Made by a program: the position numbers and the translations under genes. DNA of 64,000 nt, taken from NCBI RefSeq assembly GCF_036898095.1, contig NC_090726.1:32231018-32295017 (forward strand), written 5' to 3'. This stretch comes from Palaemon carinicauda. Lineage: Eukaryota; Arthropoda; Malacostraca; Decapoda; Palaemonidae. Numbering within the stretch: position 1 is the stretch's first letter; every line of letters starts with the position of its first letter. A model generated the notes under the pieces. The model was given only the letters and a program-made list of their open reading frames with translations. It was not told the origin of the DNA and searched no databases. Below, in pieces: positions 9,863 through 20,815 of this stretch.

Positions 9863-10985
9863 TACGTGATTCGGGTCTTCAACCTTCTAGACGAGCTTTG
9901 TTACGCCACGCTGACGTTATCTCTAGTGACAGCTTTGCTGTTAAGCGAGATGCGGAGCATAAATCTCGATGTAACTTTGATCGCTTTGAACGTCAGCCAC
10001 CGCAGTCACAGCGTGACGTTGAGATGCAGAACGTGACGTTGAGCGGTGGACGCCGTAGAAATGACGTGACGTCGAGGGTCAGTCATCGTAGTCACGATTT
10101 AGCATCGAACAGCAGTCACCGCTGTTACTACGGGACGTTTGAACGTCAGTTACTTCTGTCACGACGTGTAGTAGAATAACATTCTCTGCAGTCACAACGT
10201 GACATCGACCCTCCAACTTTAACTTCTGTTCATATACAAGTGGATGTAGCCTGTCAGGCTTTTCCTTCACGTCATTCTGAATATAAATCTCCTTCTCGCA
10301 AGACTTTAGTTTTATCAGATGATGTGCCTTCTGAAGAAGTTGATGACCCCCTTTCAACTACTGTAATGTACCTTTGGGGAGTCATTCAGAAGAGGAGTAA
10401 CCTAGGGTGGTCCAACAATCCCTTGTATTTTAATTATGAATTTCTTTAGTGAAATTTTGTCCTAGACTTTCTTCGACGCCTGCTTTTACGAAGTCAGTTC
10501 TCTCTTGTTCTTCCAAGAGGGCCATGCTCTTACTGGGAGACTGGTTGGAATCCAGGAGAAGTTTAGGAAAGTCTGCTTTTGCTTTTCCTCCTTCTTAATT
10601 AGCTTCTCGCTTGGGCATCTGGTGTGACACAGGAGAAGCTCGAGGAGAAGTTCTCGGCTTGGGAGTACCTGCCTCTGCCCAGGGAGACTTCTTAAGCCTT
10701 GTGGACTCTCCTCGTCGTCTAGCCATGAGACGCTCCAAGATTTTATGGTCGGCTTCAGAGCTAGACCATCTCCTGTTAGGAGTTTTTTCAAGCGTTTGAA
10801 GTTTTTATTTGTTGGATTGGTCCCTGGGAGCCTTAAGTAAGAAGGTCTCTCCAGCTGTCAATGTATTGCTGTACAATTATGTCATGCATGAACAAGGCTA
10901 TCAGGGATGGCTCCAATGATCTGACAGCCACGTTCACTGCAGGAACAAGGCTATCAGGGATGGCTCCAATGATCTGGCAGCCACG
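9863..10985 (+). pseudogene. gag C-terminal part of element C
   Basis: After element D the C gag resumes. Segment 10010-10170 repeats words also found at 5711-5850 (GACGTTGAGCGGTGGACGCC occurs in both). At 10520-10800 the conserved gag C-terminal domain appears in pieces: LLGDWLESRRSLGKSAFAFP, then GLGVPASAQGDFLSLVDSPR and RRSKILW. A stop near 10597 and frameshifts near 10780 break it. At 10891-10996 a 53 bp segment is duplicated in tandem. The 3' end is joined directly to RT sequence at about 11008, so the last part of gag is deleted, exactly as in E. Confidence 0.7.
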
Positions 10986-10996
10986 TTCACTGCAGG
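10891..10996 (+). repeat. Tandem 53 bp duplication in gag of element C
   Basis: Two adjacent copies begin AACAAGGCTATCAGGGATGG, at 10891 and 10944, with one base difference. Element E has the same duplication at 22426-22530, in diverged form. Confidence 0.85.
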
Positions 10997-10998
10997 AG

Positions 10999-11575
10999 TA
11001 CTTAAGATGTAAGTGCGCTCAATGTGTTCATTGTCAAGACAAACTTCACGATGAAGACTACCAAATCTGTCTTGGCAGCAGTAAGGGAAGGCGACTGGAT
11101 GGTCTCTCTCGACCTTCAGGATGCATACTTCTACATCCCGATTCATCCAAACTTTCAACAACATCTGAGGTTTGTGGACGGGAAAGTAATGTACCAATTT
11201 CGAGCACTGTACTTCGGCCTCATTCCTGCTCCTCTTGTTTTTACAAGGCCCTTGCAAAATGTAGCAAGCTTTCTACATTTTTTGAGGATTCTGAGCCTCC
11301 CTTTATTTTGACGACTGGCTAATCAGGGCGTCGTCATTATATCGCTGTCTGGAGAGCCTCTAATGGACATTAGACCTAACCAAGGAGCTAGGTCTCATAG
11401 TGAACGTAGAGAAGTCGTAACTTACAGTACCCCATCCCAGACTATTCTTTATTTGGGAATGGAGATACAGTGTCTGATTTTTCGGGCCTTTTCGTCTCCC
11501 ACAAGAATGGAACAAGCTCTGTTAAAAGTCCTTCACTTGCAAGAGAAAAACAGTTGCTCTGTAAGAGTTTGAACT
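10999..11575 (+). pseudogene. Reverse transcriptase remnant of element C
   Basis: RT blocks are recognisable: TNFTMKTTKSVLAAVREGDW, SLDLQDAYFYIPIHP (about 11110), YFGLIPAPLVFTR, then SLPLF followed by a stop at the place of the YLDD motif (about 11310), and TILYLGMEIQ. The 5' part of RT is missing because of the gag-RT deletion shared with E. A stop and frame changes at the active site make it non-functional. Confidence 0.75.
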
Positions 11576-12876
11576 AGCCTCGTGGGAACTCTTTCATCGC
11601 TGGAGTAGTTTATCTCTCTGGGGAGACTCAACCTATGCCCTCCCCAATTTCACCTAAACCACTGGAACAAGGAGAAGGGCTTAGAGAGTATCTCTTTCCC
11701 AATCTCCAACTCAGTCTAGACATGTCTGACTTGGTGGGACAGCAACATCAGACTTCGAGAAGGTCTTTCTCTTGCGATCAAGAACCCAAACCATGTGTTG
11801 TATTCAGATGCATCGGATTTGGGTTAGGGAGCTCCACTGGACAGTCTGGAATGCTCGGGTCTTTGATCCACGGATCAGAAGGAACTCCATTTAAGGCAAG
11901 TAACATCTCTCCTTTGGCGAGATTTGTGCAAGGAAAAATGAATGTCTTGGCGGACTGCCTCAGCAGAAGAGGACAAGTCATCTCCATGGAGTGGACGTTG
12001 CATAAGACTGTGTGCGAGAAGCTATGGATGACATGGGGTCAACCCACCATAGATCTTTTTGCGACTTCACTGACAAAGAGGCTCTCGACTTACTGCTTTC
12101 CAGTTCCAGATCCAGAGGTAGCCCACATAGACGCTTTCCTGCTGGACTGGTCTCACCTGGACGTTTATGCCTTTCCACCTTTCAAGATCCTAAACAAGGT
12201 GCTGCAGAAGTTCACCTCTCACGAAGGGACCAGGTTGACATTGGTTGCTCCACTCTGGCCCGCGAGAGAGTGGTTCACAGAGGTACTTCTATGGTTGGTA
12301 GACGTTCCAAGAAGTCTGCCGTTACGGATGGATCTCTTGCGACAGCCTCACATAAAGAGATTTCATCAAAGCCTCCCCACGCTTCGTCTAACTGCCTTCA
12401 GACTATCGAAAGACTCTCTTGAGCTCGAGGGTTTTCGAAGGAGGCAGCTAGAGCGATCGCGAGGGCTAGAAGATCCTCTACCTTCAGGATCTATCAGTCG
12501 AAATGGGAGGTATTTAGAGACTGGTGCAAGTCCTCCTCTATTTCCTCTTCCAAGTGCCTCTGTAGCGCAGATTGCGGATTTTCTGCCTTATCTGAGAAAC
12601 GGTCGCTCCCTCTCTGCATCCACCATTAAAGGCTACAGAAGCATGTTAGCTTCTGTTTTCAGGCATAAGGGTTTGGATCTTTCTAATAACAAAGATCTCC
12701 AAGACCTGCTTAAGTCTTTCGAGACTTCCAAGGAGCGTCATATTTCGACTCCTGCTTGGAACTTGGACGTGGTCCTACAGTTCCTTATGTCAGACAGGTT
12801 TGAACCATTAAATTCAGCCTCCCTGAAGGATCTTACCCTCAAGACACTTTTTTTTGGTGAGCTTGGCTTCGGCTAA
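11576..12876 (+). pseudogene. RNase H and methyltransferase of element C, deleted and frame-fused to YR
   Basis: RNase H begins with YSDASDLG (about 11797) but about 200 bases holding the catalytic Glu and second Asp are missing, compared with E: the sequence jumps from STDQKELHLR to FVQGKMNVLADCLSRRGQ. The methyltransferase is complete to the eye: TIDLFATSLTKRL, DAFLLDWSHLDVYAFPPFK, then LVAPLWPAREWFTEVLLWLV. A later indel puts this frame onto the recombinase frame near 12560, so the open frame from 11635 to 12876 runs MT into YR. This reads as a mutation product, not a designed fusion. Confidence 0.7.
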
Positions 12877-13466
12877 AAGGGTTAGTGAGATACATGCTTT
12901 TAGCAAGAACATCGGCTTCTCCGCTAATAAAGCAGTATGCGCTCTTCAACTTGGTTTTTTTGGCCAAGAATGAACTTCCGTCTCGTCCTTGGCCTAAATC
13001 ATTTGAAATCCCCAGTCTTTCTGAGATTGTGGGGAATGAAGTTGAAAGAGTGCTGTGCCCCGTTAGAGCTCTTAAATTTTGTTTATCCAGAACTAAACCG
13101 CGACGAGGTTGTTCAGAGGCTTTATGGTGCTCCGTTAAAAAGCCCTCTTTGCCCATGTCTAAGAATGCGTGGTCTTATTTTATTAGACTTTTGATTCGGG
13201 AGGCACACTCTCAATTAAGTGATAAGAATCATAATTTACTTAAAGTCAAGGCTCATGAAGTTAGAGCGATAGCAACTTCTGTAGCGTTTAAGCAAAATAG
13301 ACCCTTTAAAAGTATTATGGACGCGACCTTTTGGAGAGGCAAGTCGGTTTTCGCTTCATATTACTTGAAAGATGTCCAGACTCTTTATGAGGACTGCTAC
13401 ACACTGGGACCATTCGTAGCAGCGAGTGCAGTAGTGGGTGAAGGCTCTACCACTACATTCCCTTAA
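12385..13466 (+). pseudogene. Tyrosine recombinase of element C
   Basis: The product is a DIRS-type tyrosine recombinase, which integrates circular cDNA. Present are the N-terminal core-binding part (SKEAARAIARARRSSTFRIY, about 12434, out of frame with the rest), ASVAQIADFLPYL, then a frameshift near 12855 just before the first catalytic Arg (SAKRVSEIHA), and the C-terminal half in the frame ending at 13466 with KAHEVRAIATSVAF (H-x-x-R) and VFASYYLKDVQ holding the likely nucleophile Tyr. At least two frameshifts prevent one complete product. The C-terminus VVGEGSTTTFP is the same as in B and E. Confidence 0.8.
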
Positions 13467-13854
13467 TCCCAATATCCTTTTAATCTACTCTTGAAATTTT
13501 TAATCTTATTTTGGGTTGTACGGGAGACTAAGAAGTCTTTCGCAATCTTTTTTATTTGGCGGGTGGTCAAAATATTGTTTCTTGAGAGCGCCCAGATTAA
13601 GGGTATTGATGAGGTCCTGTTATAGGGGTGTTCACCCTGGTTATAGCAGCTCCTGGGAGTCTTTCAGCATCCTAAGAGGATCGCTGGGCTTCGTGAGGAT
13701 AGCGGACTAATGAGGCAGAGTAATAATCAGAGTCTGCTTCCTTACCAGGTACCTATACTTAAGTCTGTTTTTTGAATAGTTGTCAAAAACTCTTGAGCAT
13801 ATACGCCTTTATTGTATTAATACTGGTCTCTACCCACCACCATGGGTGTGAATC
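13467..13854 (+). other. 3' non-coding region of element C
   Basis: No gene. The segment aligns with 25098-25495 of E and more loosely with 18968-19330 of B and 35900-36314 of G. All contain a TTGAGAGCGCCCAGATTA-like stretch, a GCTCCTGGGAGTCTTTCAGC stretch and CTTCCTTACCAGGTACC. Conservation of this tail between families suggests a cis-acting role or simply common descent. Confidence 0.6.
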
Positions 13855-13949
13855 AGCTATTATATATTCACCGGCTATGTTTGATATTTAAAAATGATAT
13901 TTTGATTATAAAATAAATTTTTGAATATACTTACCCGGTGAATATATAA
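13855..13949 (+). repeat. Internal complementary region (ICR) of element C
   Basis: The first half (AGCTATTATATATTCACCGG) is the reverse complement of the left end of C. The second half (AAAATGATATTTTGATTATA) is the reverse complement of the right end, including a base (GATTATAAAAT versus ATTTTATAATC) that is specific to this copy. DIRS elements are known to use such an ICR as template to complete the ends during circle formation. Confidence 0.85.
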
Positions 13950-13990
13950 ATTAAAGGCCCTCCCTTCCTCCCCGATAGAGACCTAGGGGA

Positions 13991-14150
13991 CTGAGAAGAA
14001 CTGGAGATGTTGACAAGTATATGCGGTATCTGGCCGATAGTCAGCGCTGGTGGTCACACCCGCAACCTTCACGGCGATCGCTCGCGAGTTTTTGGAATCT
14101 GTCGAGCCGTCGGAGACGTCAGCTATTATATATTCACCGGGTAAGTATAT
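13991..14150 (+). repeat. Right ITR of element C
   Basis: This is the reverse complement of 3841-4006, with about two mismatches. It ends with ATATATTCACCGGGTAAGTA and is followed by the AT-rich tip up to about 14184, after which the gag of B resumes. Confidence 0.9.
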
Positions 14151-14185
14151 TCAAAAATTTATTTTATAATCAAAATATCATTTTA

Positions 14186-16014
14186 AGAATCGTCCTGTTG
14201 TTGAGCAGTTGGCTGAACCAAGTATGCCCTCGGTTCATGCTCCTCCGCCTCCTTCAGATTGGCCTGACTTTGATGTGTCGTCTCCTGTTTCGATAGCAGA
14301 CCCTGATATTAATATGTTGAAAGTGATGCAGCTAAAGCTTTCGTCCTTCATGCAAAGCTATCAAGCTACAGAAGCTTCCGCTCTGGACGCCAAGCGTCGC
14401 AAGGCGATGAGTTACGAGACTCTTGTAGACGAACGGCTAGTTTCGGGACGCGTTGAGCGTTTTGCAGCGCGTAGCGTCCAGCGTTCTGGTGAACAGGATG
14501 TTAAACGCCCTACTTCACGCGACGTTGAACGCCCTGCTTTCCAGGAAGTCGAGCGTCCTTCAAAACGGAGCCCAAACATTCTAGTAGGAGTGATAGTGAG
14601 CGTTCTTCTGCAAGTGCTTTCGAGCGTTCAGCAAGACGCGATGCCAAGCATCCTCCAGAGCGATGCGGCGAGCGTTCTTCTTTATCTAAGAAGGACGTTG
14701 AGCGTCCTTCCAGGTGTGTAATTGAGCATCCTTCTATCCAGGACGTCGAGCGTCCAGCAAGTCGGGAGGTCGAACGTCCTCCAGGACGCATGAGTGAGCG
14801 TCCTCCAGGACGCAACGTCGAGCGTCCTCCAGAAAGCAACGTCGAGCGCTCTCCAGGACGCGATATCGAGCGCTCTCCAGGACGCGATATCGAGCGCTCT
14901 CCAGGACGCGATGTCGAGCGTTCTCCAGGACACAACGTCGAGCAGCGAACATCCAGACAGGACGTCGAGCAAGATCCAGAACCCCTTGGCTCTAATTGCG
15001 TGGACCGCGAGCATGTTCCTGAGCGTCAAGGGACTTTATCTGATGAAGAGGTTGATGTTCTCCTTTCCCCTGTCGAACACTTTGAGGAGTTATCTGAAGA
15101 GGAAGACTCGAAATCTTTTTGCCCTTCAGTGCACTTAAAGAATCATGAAGGTATTCAATGATGAGTTCCCAGAGTCGTTTGTTCCCGTTGCTCCATGTTC
15201 GCCTCCATCGGAATTCACGCTTGGGAAACCTAAGAAGAAGTCTCTGTTTACTAGAATAGTGCTCTTTCGTTTGTCAAAGAGAGCTCTCAAGTTGATGGGA
15301 GACTGTATAGGATCGAAGAAGGATCAAGGGAAAGCAGCATTTGCTTTTCCCCCAACTAGATTAGCGTCTAGGTCCAGTATATGGTATGATACGGGAGAAG
15401 TTCTCGGCTTGGGAGTTCCTGCCTCTGCCCAGGGAGACTTCTCAAGCCTGGTAGACTCTCCCCGTAGATAGGCCATGAGGAAGACCAAGGTTCTCTGGTC
15501 TACTTCAGAGTTGGACCATTTACTCAAAGGTATCTTTAGAGCCTTCGAGGTACTTAACTTCCTCGATTGGACTCTGGGGGCCTTGGGGAAGAAGGTTGCT
15601 TTACTTAAAGAAGGAGACTCTTATAGTTTGATTCATGTCATGTCCTGCATGGACAAGGCATTGAGAGACGGTTCGAATGAACTGGCAGTGATTTTTACAG
15701 CAGGCGTCCTTAAGAAGAGAGCCCAGTTGTGTTCATTTCTGTCTCTAGGGGTTACTCCCTTCCAGAAATCTGAGGTACTGTATGCTCCGCTGTCTTCATC
15801 TCTTTTCCCGCAGTACCTGGTTAGGAAAATTTCTTCAGCTTTGACTCAAAAGGCCACCCAAGACCTAGTCTCTAAGACGGCAAGAAAAGTCTTACCATCA
15901 TCCTTTTCTAGCCGCAAGCCTAAAGACAATACACCTTTTCCAAAGTTTTCCCAGCCCTTTCGAGGAAAGCCCTCTAGTAGGAGTATCTCTAGGCCAGATG
16001 GAAGGGGGAGCTAA
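14186..16014 (+). pseudogene. gag middle and C-terminal parts of element B
   Basis: The frame resumes after insert C with VVEQLAEPSMPSVHAPPPPS and DINMLKVMQLKLSSFMQSYQ, equal to DPKWSMLQTMQSQLAALMQEYQ of D. At 14790-14950 an 8-residue tandem repeat (ERSPGRDI and variants, at least six units) replaces the Met/Gln/Pro repeats of the D gag. The C-terminal domain lies at 15145-16014 (VLGLGVPASAQGDFSSLVDS, MSCMDKALRDGSNELAVIF). A frameshift near 14590, a stop at about 15160 and one at about 15470 interrupt it. Without these it would be very similar in layout to the intact gag of D. Confidence 0.8.
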
Positions 16015-16034
16015 GAGGAGAGGAGCTAGGATAG

Positions 16035-16790
16035 GGTGAAGCAGAGTCTGACTCCTTTCGCCTTCAGGCAGTAGGAGCCAGACTACACACCTTCTGGCAG
16101 GCATGGGAGAAGAGGGGGCAGACCTTTGGTCGGTCCAACTTCTCAATGAAGGTTACAAGATCCCTTTTTTAAGGCAACCTCCTGTGATTTGTTCACCAGT
16201 GGATCTCTCTTCCAGGTACAGAGAGGAGTTAAAGAGGCAAGCGTTATAGCTTCAAGTGTGTCTTTTGTTGGAGAAGGCACCTATAGAAAGGGTACAGGAC
16301 TTGAAGTCACCAGGGTTTTTCAACCGCCTATTCCTGGTTCCCTAGAACTTGGGAGGATGGCGTCCAGTTCTGGACGTAAGTGTTCTCAACACCTTTATCC
16401 AAAAGGCAAAGTTCTCGATGGAGGCGCCGAAGTCAGTTCTTGCGGCAGTAAGAAAGGGCGACTGGATGGTTTCTCTGGATCTCCAGGATGCTTATTTCCA
16501 TGCCCCTATTCATCCGAGCTTTAAACATTATCTAAGGTTCGTATTCCAGGGAAATGTTTTTCAGTTTCGACCCGTGTTTCGGCCTCAACACCGCCCCTCA
16601 GATTTTTACGAAACTCGTGCTCAATGTGGCAAGGATTCTCCACTCAAGAGGCATCAGAGCCTCCCTGTACTTAGACAATTGGCTTCTCAGAGCTTGATCT
16701 CACAATCTCTGCCCGAAGGACCTTCAGACAACATTGATGCTGACAGAAGAATTGGGTCTTCTGGTCAACATCTCAAGAGATTCTCTATTT
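16035..16790 (+). pseudogene. Reverse transcriptase of element B
   Basis: RT blocks are spread over three frames: SPGFFNRLFLVP (about 16306), GGWRPVLDVSVLNTF (from 16349), SLDLQDAYFHAPIHPSFKHY (about 16468), a garbled CFGL region at 16570, SLYLDNWLL at about 16660 (second Asp of the catalytic pair changed to Asn), and LTEELGLLVN. At least three frameshifts are present. The gene cannot make an active RT. Confidence 0.75.
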
Positions 16791-16849
16791 AGGGATGGTG
16801 ATTCAGAGTTGAGTTTTTCGGGCTTTTCCGCCTCCCTTAAGGACGGAGC

Positions 16850-17936
16850 AGGCCATCTGGAAAGTTCAATCTTTCTTGGGAGAGCAGAAGTGTTCTGCGA
16901 GGAAGTGGATGAGTCTGGTGGGAACCCTCTCCTTGTTAGAACAGTTTGTCTCCCTAGGAAGACTGAATCTTCGACTTCTCCAGTTTCACCTCAATTCTCA
17001 TTGGAATGGGAAGAAGGATTTGGACTCAATGTGTGTTCCAGTCACAGAGTCAATAAGAAGTTGCCTTCAGTGGTGGAACGATCCAGTCAAGTTCCAGGAA
17101 GGTTACCCACTAGATCTGAGAAACCCAGACCTTGTGTTGTGTTCCGACGCCTCGGACTCGGGGTGGGGAGCAACACTAGGCAAGCTGGAAATATCGGGGT
17201 TGTGGACGGAGACTTAAAAGCTCTTCCACATACAGTAAACCAAAAGGAGCTGCTAGCAGTCCTCTTGGCCCTAGAATGCTTGGAAGGGTCAGTCCGGAAC
17301 AAGGTAGTACAAGTCAATGCCGACAACACCACGGCATTCGCTTACATTGCCAAGCAAGGAGGAACTCACTCGATCTCCCTTTACGAGACGGCGAGAAATC
17401 TGCTCATCTGGGCAAACGAAAGACAGGTAATTTTGATGACAAGGTTCATCCAAGGGGAGAACAATGTTTTGGCAGAGAGTCTCAGCAGGAGAGGGCAAGT
17501 CCTACCCACATAGTGGACTCTCCATCTGGAAGTATGCAAAAGTATGTGGAAATTTTTGGGTCGGCTTTGCATAGACCTTTTCGCGACCTCAAAGACCAAG
17601 AGGCTAGAGACGTATTGCTCCCCAGTGCCAGATCCCGAAGCAGCACACTCGGACGCGTTCCTACTAAATTGGTCAAATCTAGAAGCGTACGCTTTTCCAC
17701 CTTTCAAGATCATTTACAAGGTTCTTCAAAATTTTGTGTCAAGCGAAGGGACCAGAATGACCCTAGTAGCCCCCTTCTGGCCCTCAAGGGAATGGTTCAC
17801 AGAGGTACTGGAACGGATGGTAGACACTCCCAGAAGCCTTCCTTTGAGAGTAGACTTACTCAAACAGCCCCACTTGAAAAGGCACCATCAAAGTCTCCAA
17901 AATCTTCAGCTAACTGCCTTCAGACTATCGAAAAAT
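16850..17936 (+). pseudogene. RNase H and methyltransferase of element B
   Basis: RNase H shows CSDASDSGWGATL (about 17135), then a frameshift near 17213, NQKELLAVLLALECLEG (17240) with the catalytic Glu, and NADNTTAFAYIAKQGGTHSI (17316) with the second Asp. The LAESLSRRGQ block ends the domain, followed by a stop at 17511. The methyltransferase runs 17544-17936: IDLFATSKTKRL, DAFLLNWSNLEAYAFPPFK and LVAPFWPSREWFTEVLERMV. DIRS elements are known to carry such a DAM-like domain between RNase H and YR; its role is unknown. The two parts are in different frames. Confidence 0.75.
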
Positions 17937-18967
17937 TCACAAGAGCTAGAGGCTTTTCGAAGGAGGCAGCTAAAGCAATTGCAAGAGCAAGGAGGTCTTC
18001 GACCGTCAGAGTCTATCAGTCCAAGTGGGAAGTTTTCAGGGAATGGTGCAGAGTCAACTCCATTTCCTCTTCCAGTACCTCTGTAACTCCGATTGTTGAT
18101 TTCCTTTTGTTCCCAAGGAAAGAAACGCAATTTTTCTTCGTCCACTATCAAGGGATACAGGAGCATGGTGACGACTGTATTCAGGCACAGAGATTTTGAT
18201 CTATCAAATAGTAAAGACTTGCAAGAACTTCTTAAGTCTTTTGAGACTTCGAAGCAACATCACCAGGATTCACCAGCTTGGAATCTGGATATAGTCCTGA
18301 AGTTCCTTACGAGTGACAGATTTGAGTCCTTGCACTCTGAATCTCTGAGGGACCTCAAGATGAAAACCCTTTTCTTGGTTAGCCTGGCAACAGCCAAGAG
18401 AGTTAGTGAAGTCCATGCCTTCAGTAAGAATGTGGGTTTTCAGGATAGCAAAGCTATCTGCTCTTTACAGTTGGGTTTTATCGGCAAGAACGAGCGTCCT
18501 TCGCATCCTTGGCCTAAGGCCTTTGAAATTCCGAATCTTTCGGATGTAGTTGGTAATGAGTTAGAGAGAGTTCTATGTCCAGTAAGGGCCCTTAAGTTTT
18601 ACTTAGACAGGATGAAGAAGTACTGTGGTGCTCAGTCAAGAAACCCTCCTTGCAAATGTCTAAGAATGCACTGGCATTCTTTATCAGACTTTTAATTAAA
18701 GAGGCTCATACACATTGCAGTGAGGCAGACTTTAGTCTCTTAAAGGTCAAGACTCATGAGGTGAGAGCTGTCGCAACCTCAGTGGCCTTCAAACAAAATT
18801 GTTCATTGCAAAGCATTATGGACACAACCTTTTGGAGGAGCAAATCTGTGTTCGCTTCACATTATTTGAAAAGTGTCCAGACTTTATATGAGGACCGGTA
18901 CACTCTGGGTTCGTTCGTAGCAGCGAGTACAGTAGTGGGGGAAGGATCTACCACTGCATTCCCTTAA
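17915..18967 (+). pseudogene. Tyrosine recombinase of element B
   Basis: The three recombinase pieces are in three overlapping frames: 17915-18130 (ANCLQTIEKFTRARGFSKEA, SKWEVFREWC), 18130-18690 (STIKGYRSM, then ATAKRVSEVHAF with the first catalytic Arg, VLCPVRALKFYLDRM), and 18650-18967 (KTHEVRAVATSVAF with H-x-x-R, FASHYLKSVQ with the likely nucleophile Tyr). About 20 codons are lost near 18620, where E has LRGQSEALWCSVKKP. The residues needed for catalysis are present, but two frameshifts prevent a full-length protein. Confidence 0.8.
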
Positions 18968-19330
18968 TCCTAATACCTTTTCTTCTCTTGGAACTTTTAA
19001 TTTGTTTTTATGGTTGTCTTGTGGAGATTGTGACAGTCTTCCACAATCATTGATTGGTCAGGTGGTCAATTTTGTTCCTTGAGAGCACCCGGAATTGGGT
19101 ATTAGAGGAGGTGTTGTCACAGAGAGGTGTGGGCACCGGTTTCACAGCTCCTAGGGATCTTCAGCCCCCTGAGAGGACCGCTGGATCTCATAAGGAAAGC
19201 GGACATAATGGCAGAGTATCATTGAAGTCAGCTTCCTTATCAGGTACGAACCCTTAAGCTTGTTTTATATTTAAACTCTTAAGCAGAATTCCAACTATAT
19301 TGACTGTCTCTAACCCTCCACCAAAGGTGT

Positions 19331-19404
19331 TAATCAGCTATATGTATAACTACCAGGTAAGTCTTGTGTTTAGGAATGGTATTTTCATTATAAAATAAAT
19401 TTTA
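19331..19404 (+). repeat. ICR of element B, interrupted by element E
   Basis: TAATCAGCTATATGTATAAC and CAGGTAAGTCTTGTGTTTAG form a near reverse complement of the B left end (2656-2705). They are followed by GGAATGGTATTTTCATTATA, equal to the reverse complement of the right tip of G (ATAATGAAAATACC). At 19405 this passes directly into the left end of E. Element E therefore landed in the ICR of B. Confidence 0.7.
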
Positions 19405-19410
19405 AAATAT

Positions 19411-19580
19411 TTAACTTAGCCGGTGAATATATAATAGCTGCAACTCTGTTGCTCGACAGACAAAAAACAATAAAAACTCGCCAGCGATCGCTATACAGGT
19501 TGCGGGTGTGCCCACCAGCGCCAACTGTCGGCCAGATACCACTCTCTCGATGTAAACAAAGACTCAATTTCTTCTCTGTC
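19411..19580 (+). repeat. Left ITR of element E
   Basis: Its reverse complement is at 25634-25797. It begins TTAACTTAGCCGGTGAATAT and includes CCAGCGATCGCTATACAGGT and GGCCAGATACCACTCTCTCG. Confidence 0.92.
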
Positions 19581-19769
19581 GACGTGTCGACAAGACGTAC
19601 TTTTACTCGCTGTAGAACCTGGAGTTTTCTCAACATATTTGGTGAAGTACTTCATTTTGGTTTGAGCTTTCGCAGTGCAGGTGTTTTATCTTCATCTTAA
19701 ATCTTGAACTCGTTTTGGATAGATTTAATTTTGGTGACAAAGAGAGTATGGACTTTCTTTGACTTTTAA

Positions 19770-20815
19770 ATGGCCGACCCTTCCCTTAGACGGAAGTGTG
19801 TTTAGGCTTTTAGTAATTATCTTATCACGTTATAAATTAATTATAGATTTTCCTCTATATATTTTATATCTCACCGCCTTTATTAGGCCTCTTCGATTAA
19901 CTTTCCATTTATAATAAACATAAAAAATAAATTTTAATGTTTTGTTTATATGCGACCTTTCCTGAGGTAGGCGGTCCTAACTTGGAAACCGAAGTTAAAC
20001 AACGTTGAGCCCTTTCAATCGTAAATAGCTTTTAAAGAGCTAATGATTTAAAACTTTTTAAATGAATATTTTTAATAAATATTTTATGAAAGAATTTCTT
20101 TGAATAGTCTTCGTACTGTTTTCAAAGATGAACTAACGTTTAGTTTATTTATGCTACGCAGTTTGCGCTCTATCGTTACGATAGAGAGAGAGAGTATCAC
20201 GGTTTCACTTTGCAGAAAGAGTAAATCGATTCTGACGTTTTGTTCATTCTTCTTTCAAAGCTTAAATGTTTTAAATTCTATTTTAAAGGAACTTTTTAAT
20301 TGAAAAACCTTTCAGTTTTTCCTTTGGTCAAATAACATGTTTTTTTTGACGAAATGTAATTGGGCTCTTCTCTTAGGTGCGAAATCAAGAGAGAAAGAGA
20401 AAGAGAGATAGAGACGGAGGGAGAGAGAGGAGAGAAAACGTTCCGTTCAAGCGGGTAACGTTGTTCTCGAGTTACTCTCGTCCCTAGTCTCTGTACGGGG
20501 AGAAAGGATAAAACGTTTTTAGTTTTATTCTCGTCCCCAGGCAATGTACGGTGAGAGATTGAAAACGTAGTTTTGAATGAACTAGTGTTTCTTCTCTTCC
20601 CCAACCACTGAATTTTTTTTTTATCTTAAAAGATGTTTACTGGTTTTTTGCTGGTATTAATGTGCTTGCATTATACGACTGACTTCGCATTTACTACCAT
20701 TTGATGAGGGTAGAATTGCGTGCTTCAGGTAGAAATCAGTAAAAGTTTCGATTTCAGTGAAATAAGTGCAAAACAGAAAATCGTAGTGATAAAGTGATAA
20801 TGCGCAAAGTGTTAC
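19770..20815 (+). other. AT-rich insert within the gag region of element E
   Basis: ATGGCCGACCCTTCCCTTAG at about 19770 opens the gag frame for some 11 codons, then a stop follows. About 1 kb of AT-rich sequence parallels 4230-5325 of C: GCGGTCCTAACTTGGAAA, TTTGCGCTCTATCGTTACGA and TCTCGTCCC motifs are all shared. GA-rich microsatellite sequence is at 20385-20440. Gag resumes at about 20816. Confidence 0.6.

Larger units (their letters stand above)
3837..14184 (+). mobile_element. DIRS-like element C, with element D nested inside
   Basis: The ends are TTAAACTTAGCCAGTGAATA on the left and a TATATTCACCGGGTAAGTAT block followed by an AT-rich end on the right. About 155 bases at each end form inverted repeats with roughly two mismatches, so the insertion looks young although its genes are broken. 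It sits inside the gag of element B. Element D interrupts its gag at about 5946. C shares with E a set of derived changes: an AT-rich insert in gag, a 53 bp duplication, and a deletion joining gag to RT. C and E are therefore sister copies of a defective subfamily. Confidence 0.85.
2656..19404 (+). mobile_element. DIRS-like element B, interrupted by C and E
   Basis: The element begins with a left terminal repeat containing CACAAGACTTACTTGTTAGT and runs through gag (3040-3836, continuing at 14186 after insert C), RT, RNase H, MT and YR to an ICR at 19331-19404. That ICR contains AACTACCAGGTAAGTCTTGT, close to the reverse complement of the left end, which is the evidence that the two halves belong together. 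The right ITR is displaced or lost because element E inserted into the ICR. All genes carry frameshifts or stops. Relation to G (34661-36663) is close: same terminal motif and similar 3' region. Confidence 0.7.

Noticed and set aside
11635..12876. Natural methyltransferase-recombinase fusion protein
   Set aside because: Comparison with E shows that an indel in C brings the two frames together; the YR N-terminus is out of frame and the next frameshift follows at 12855.
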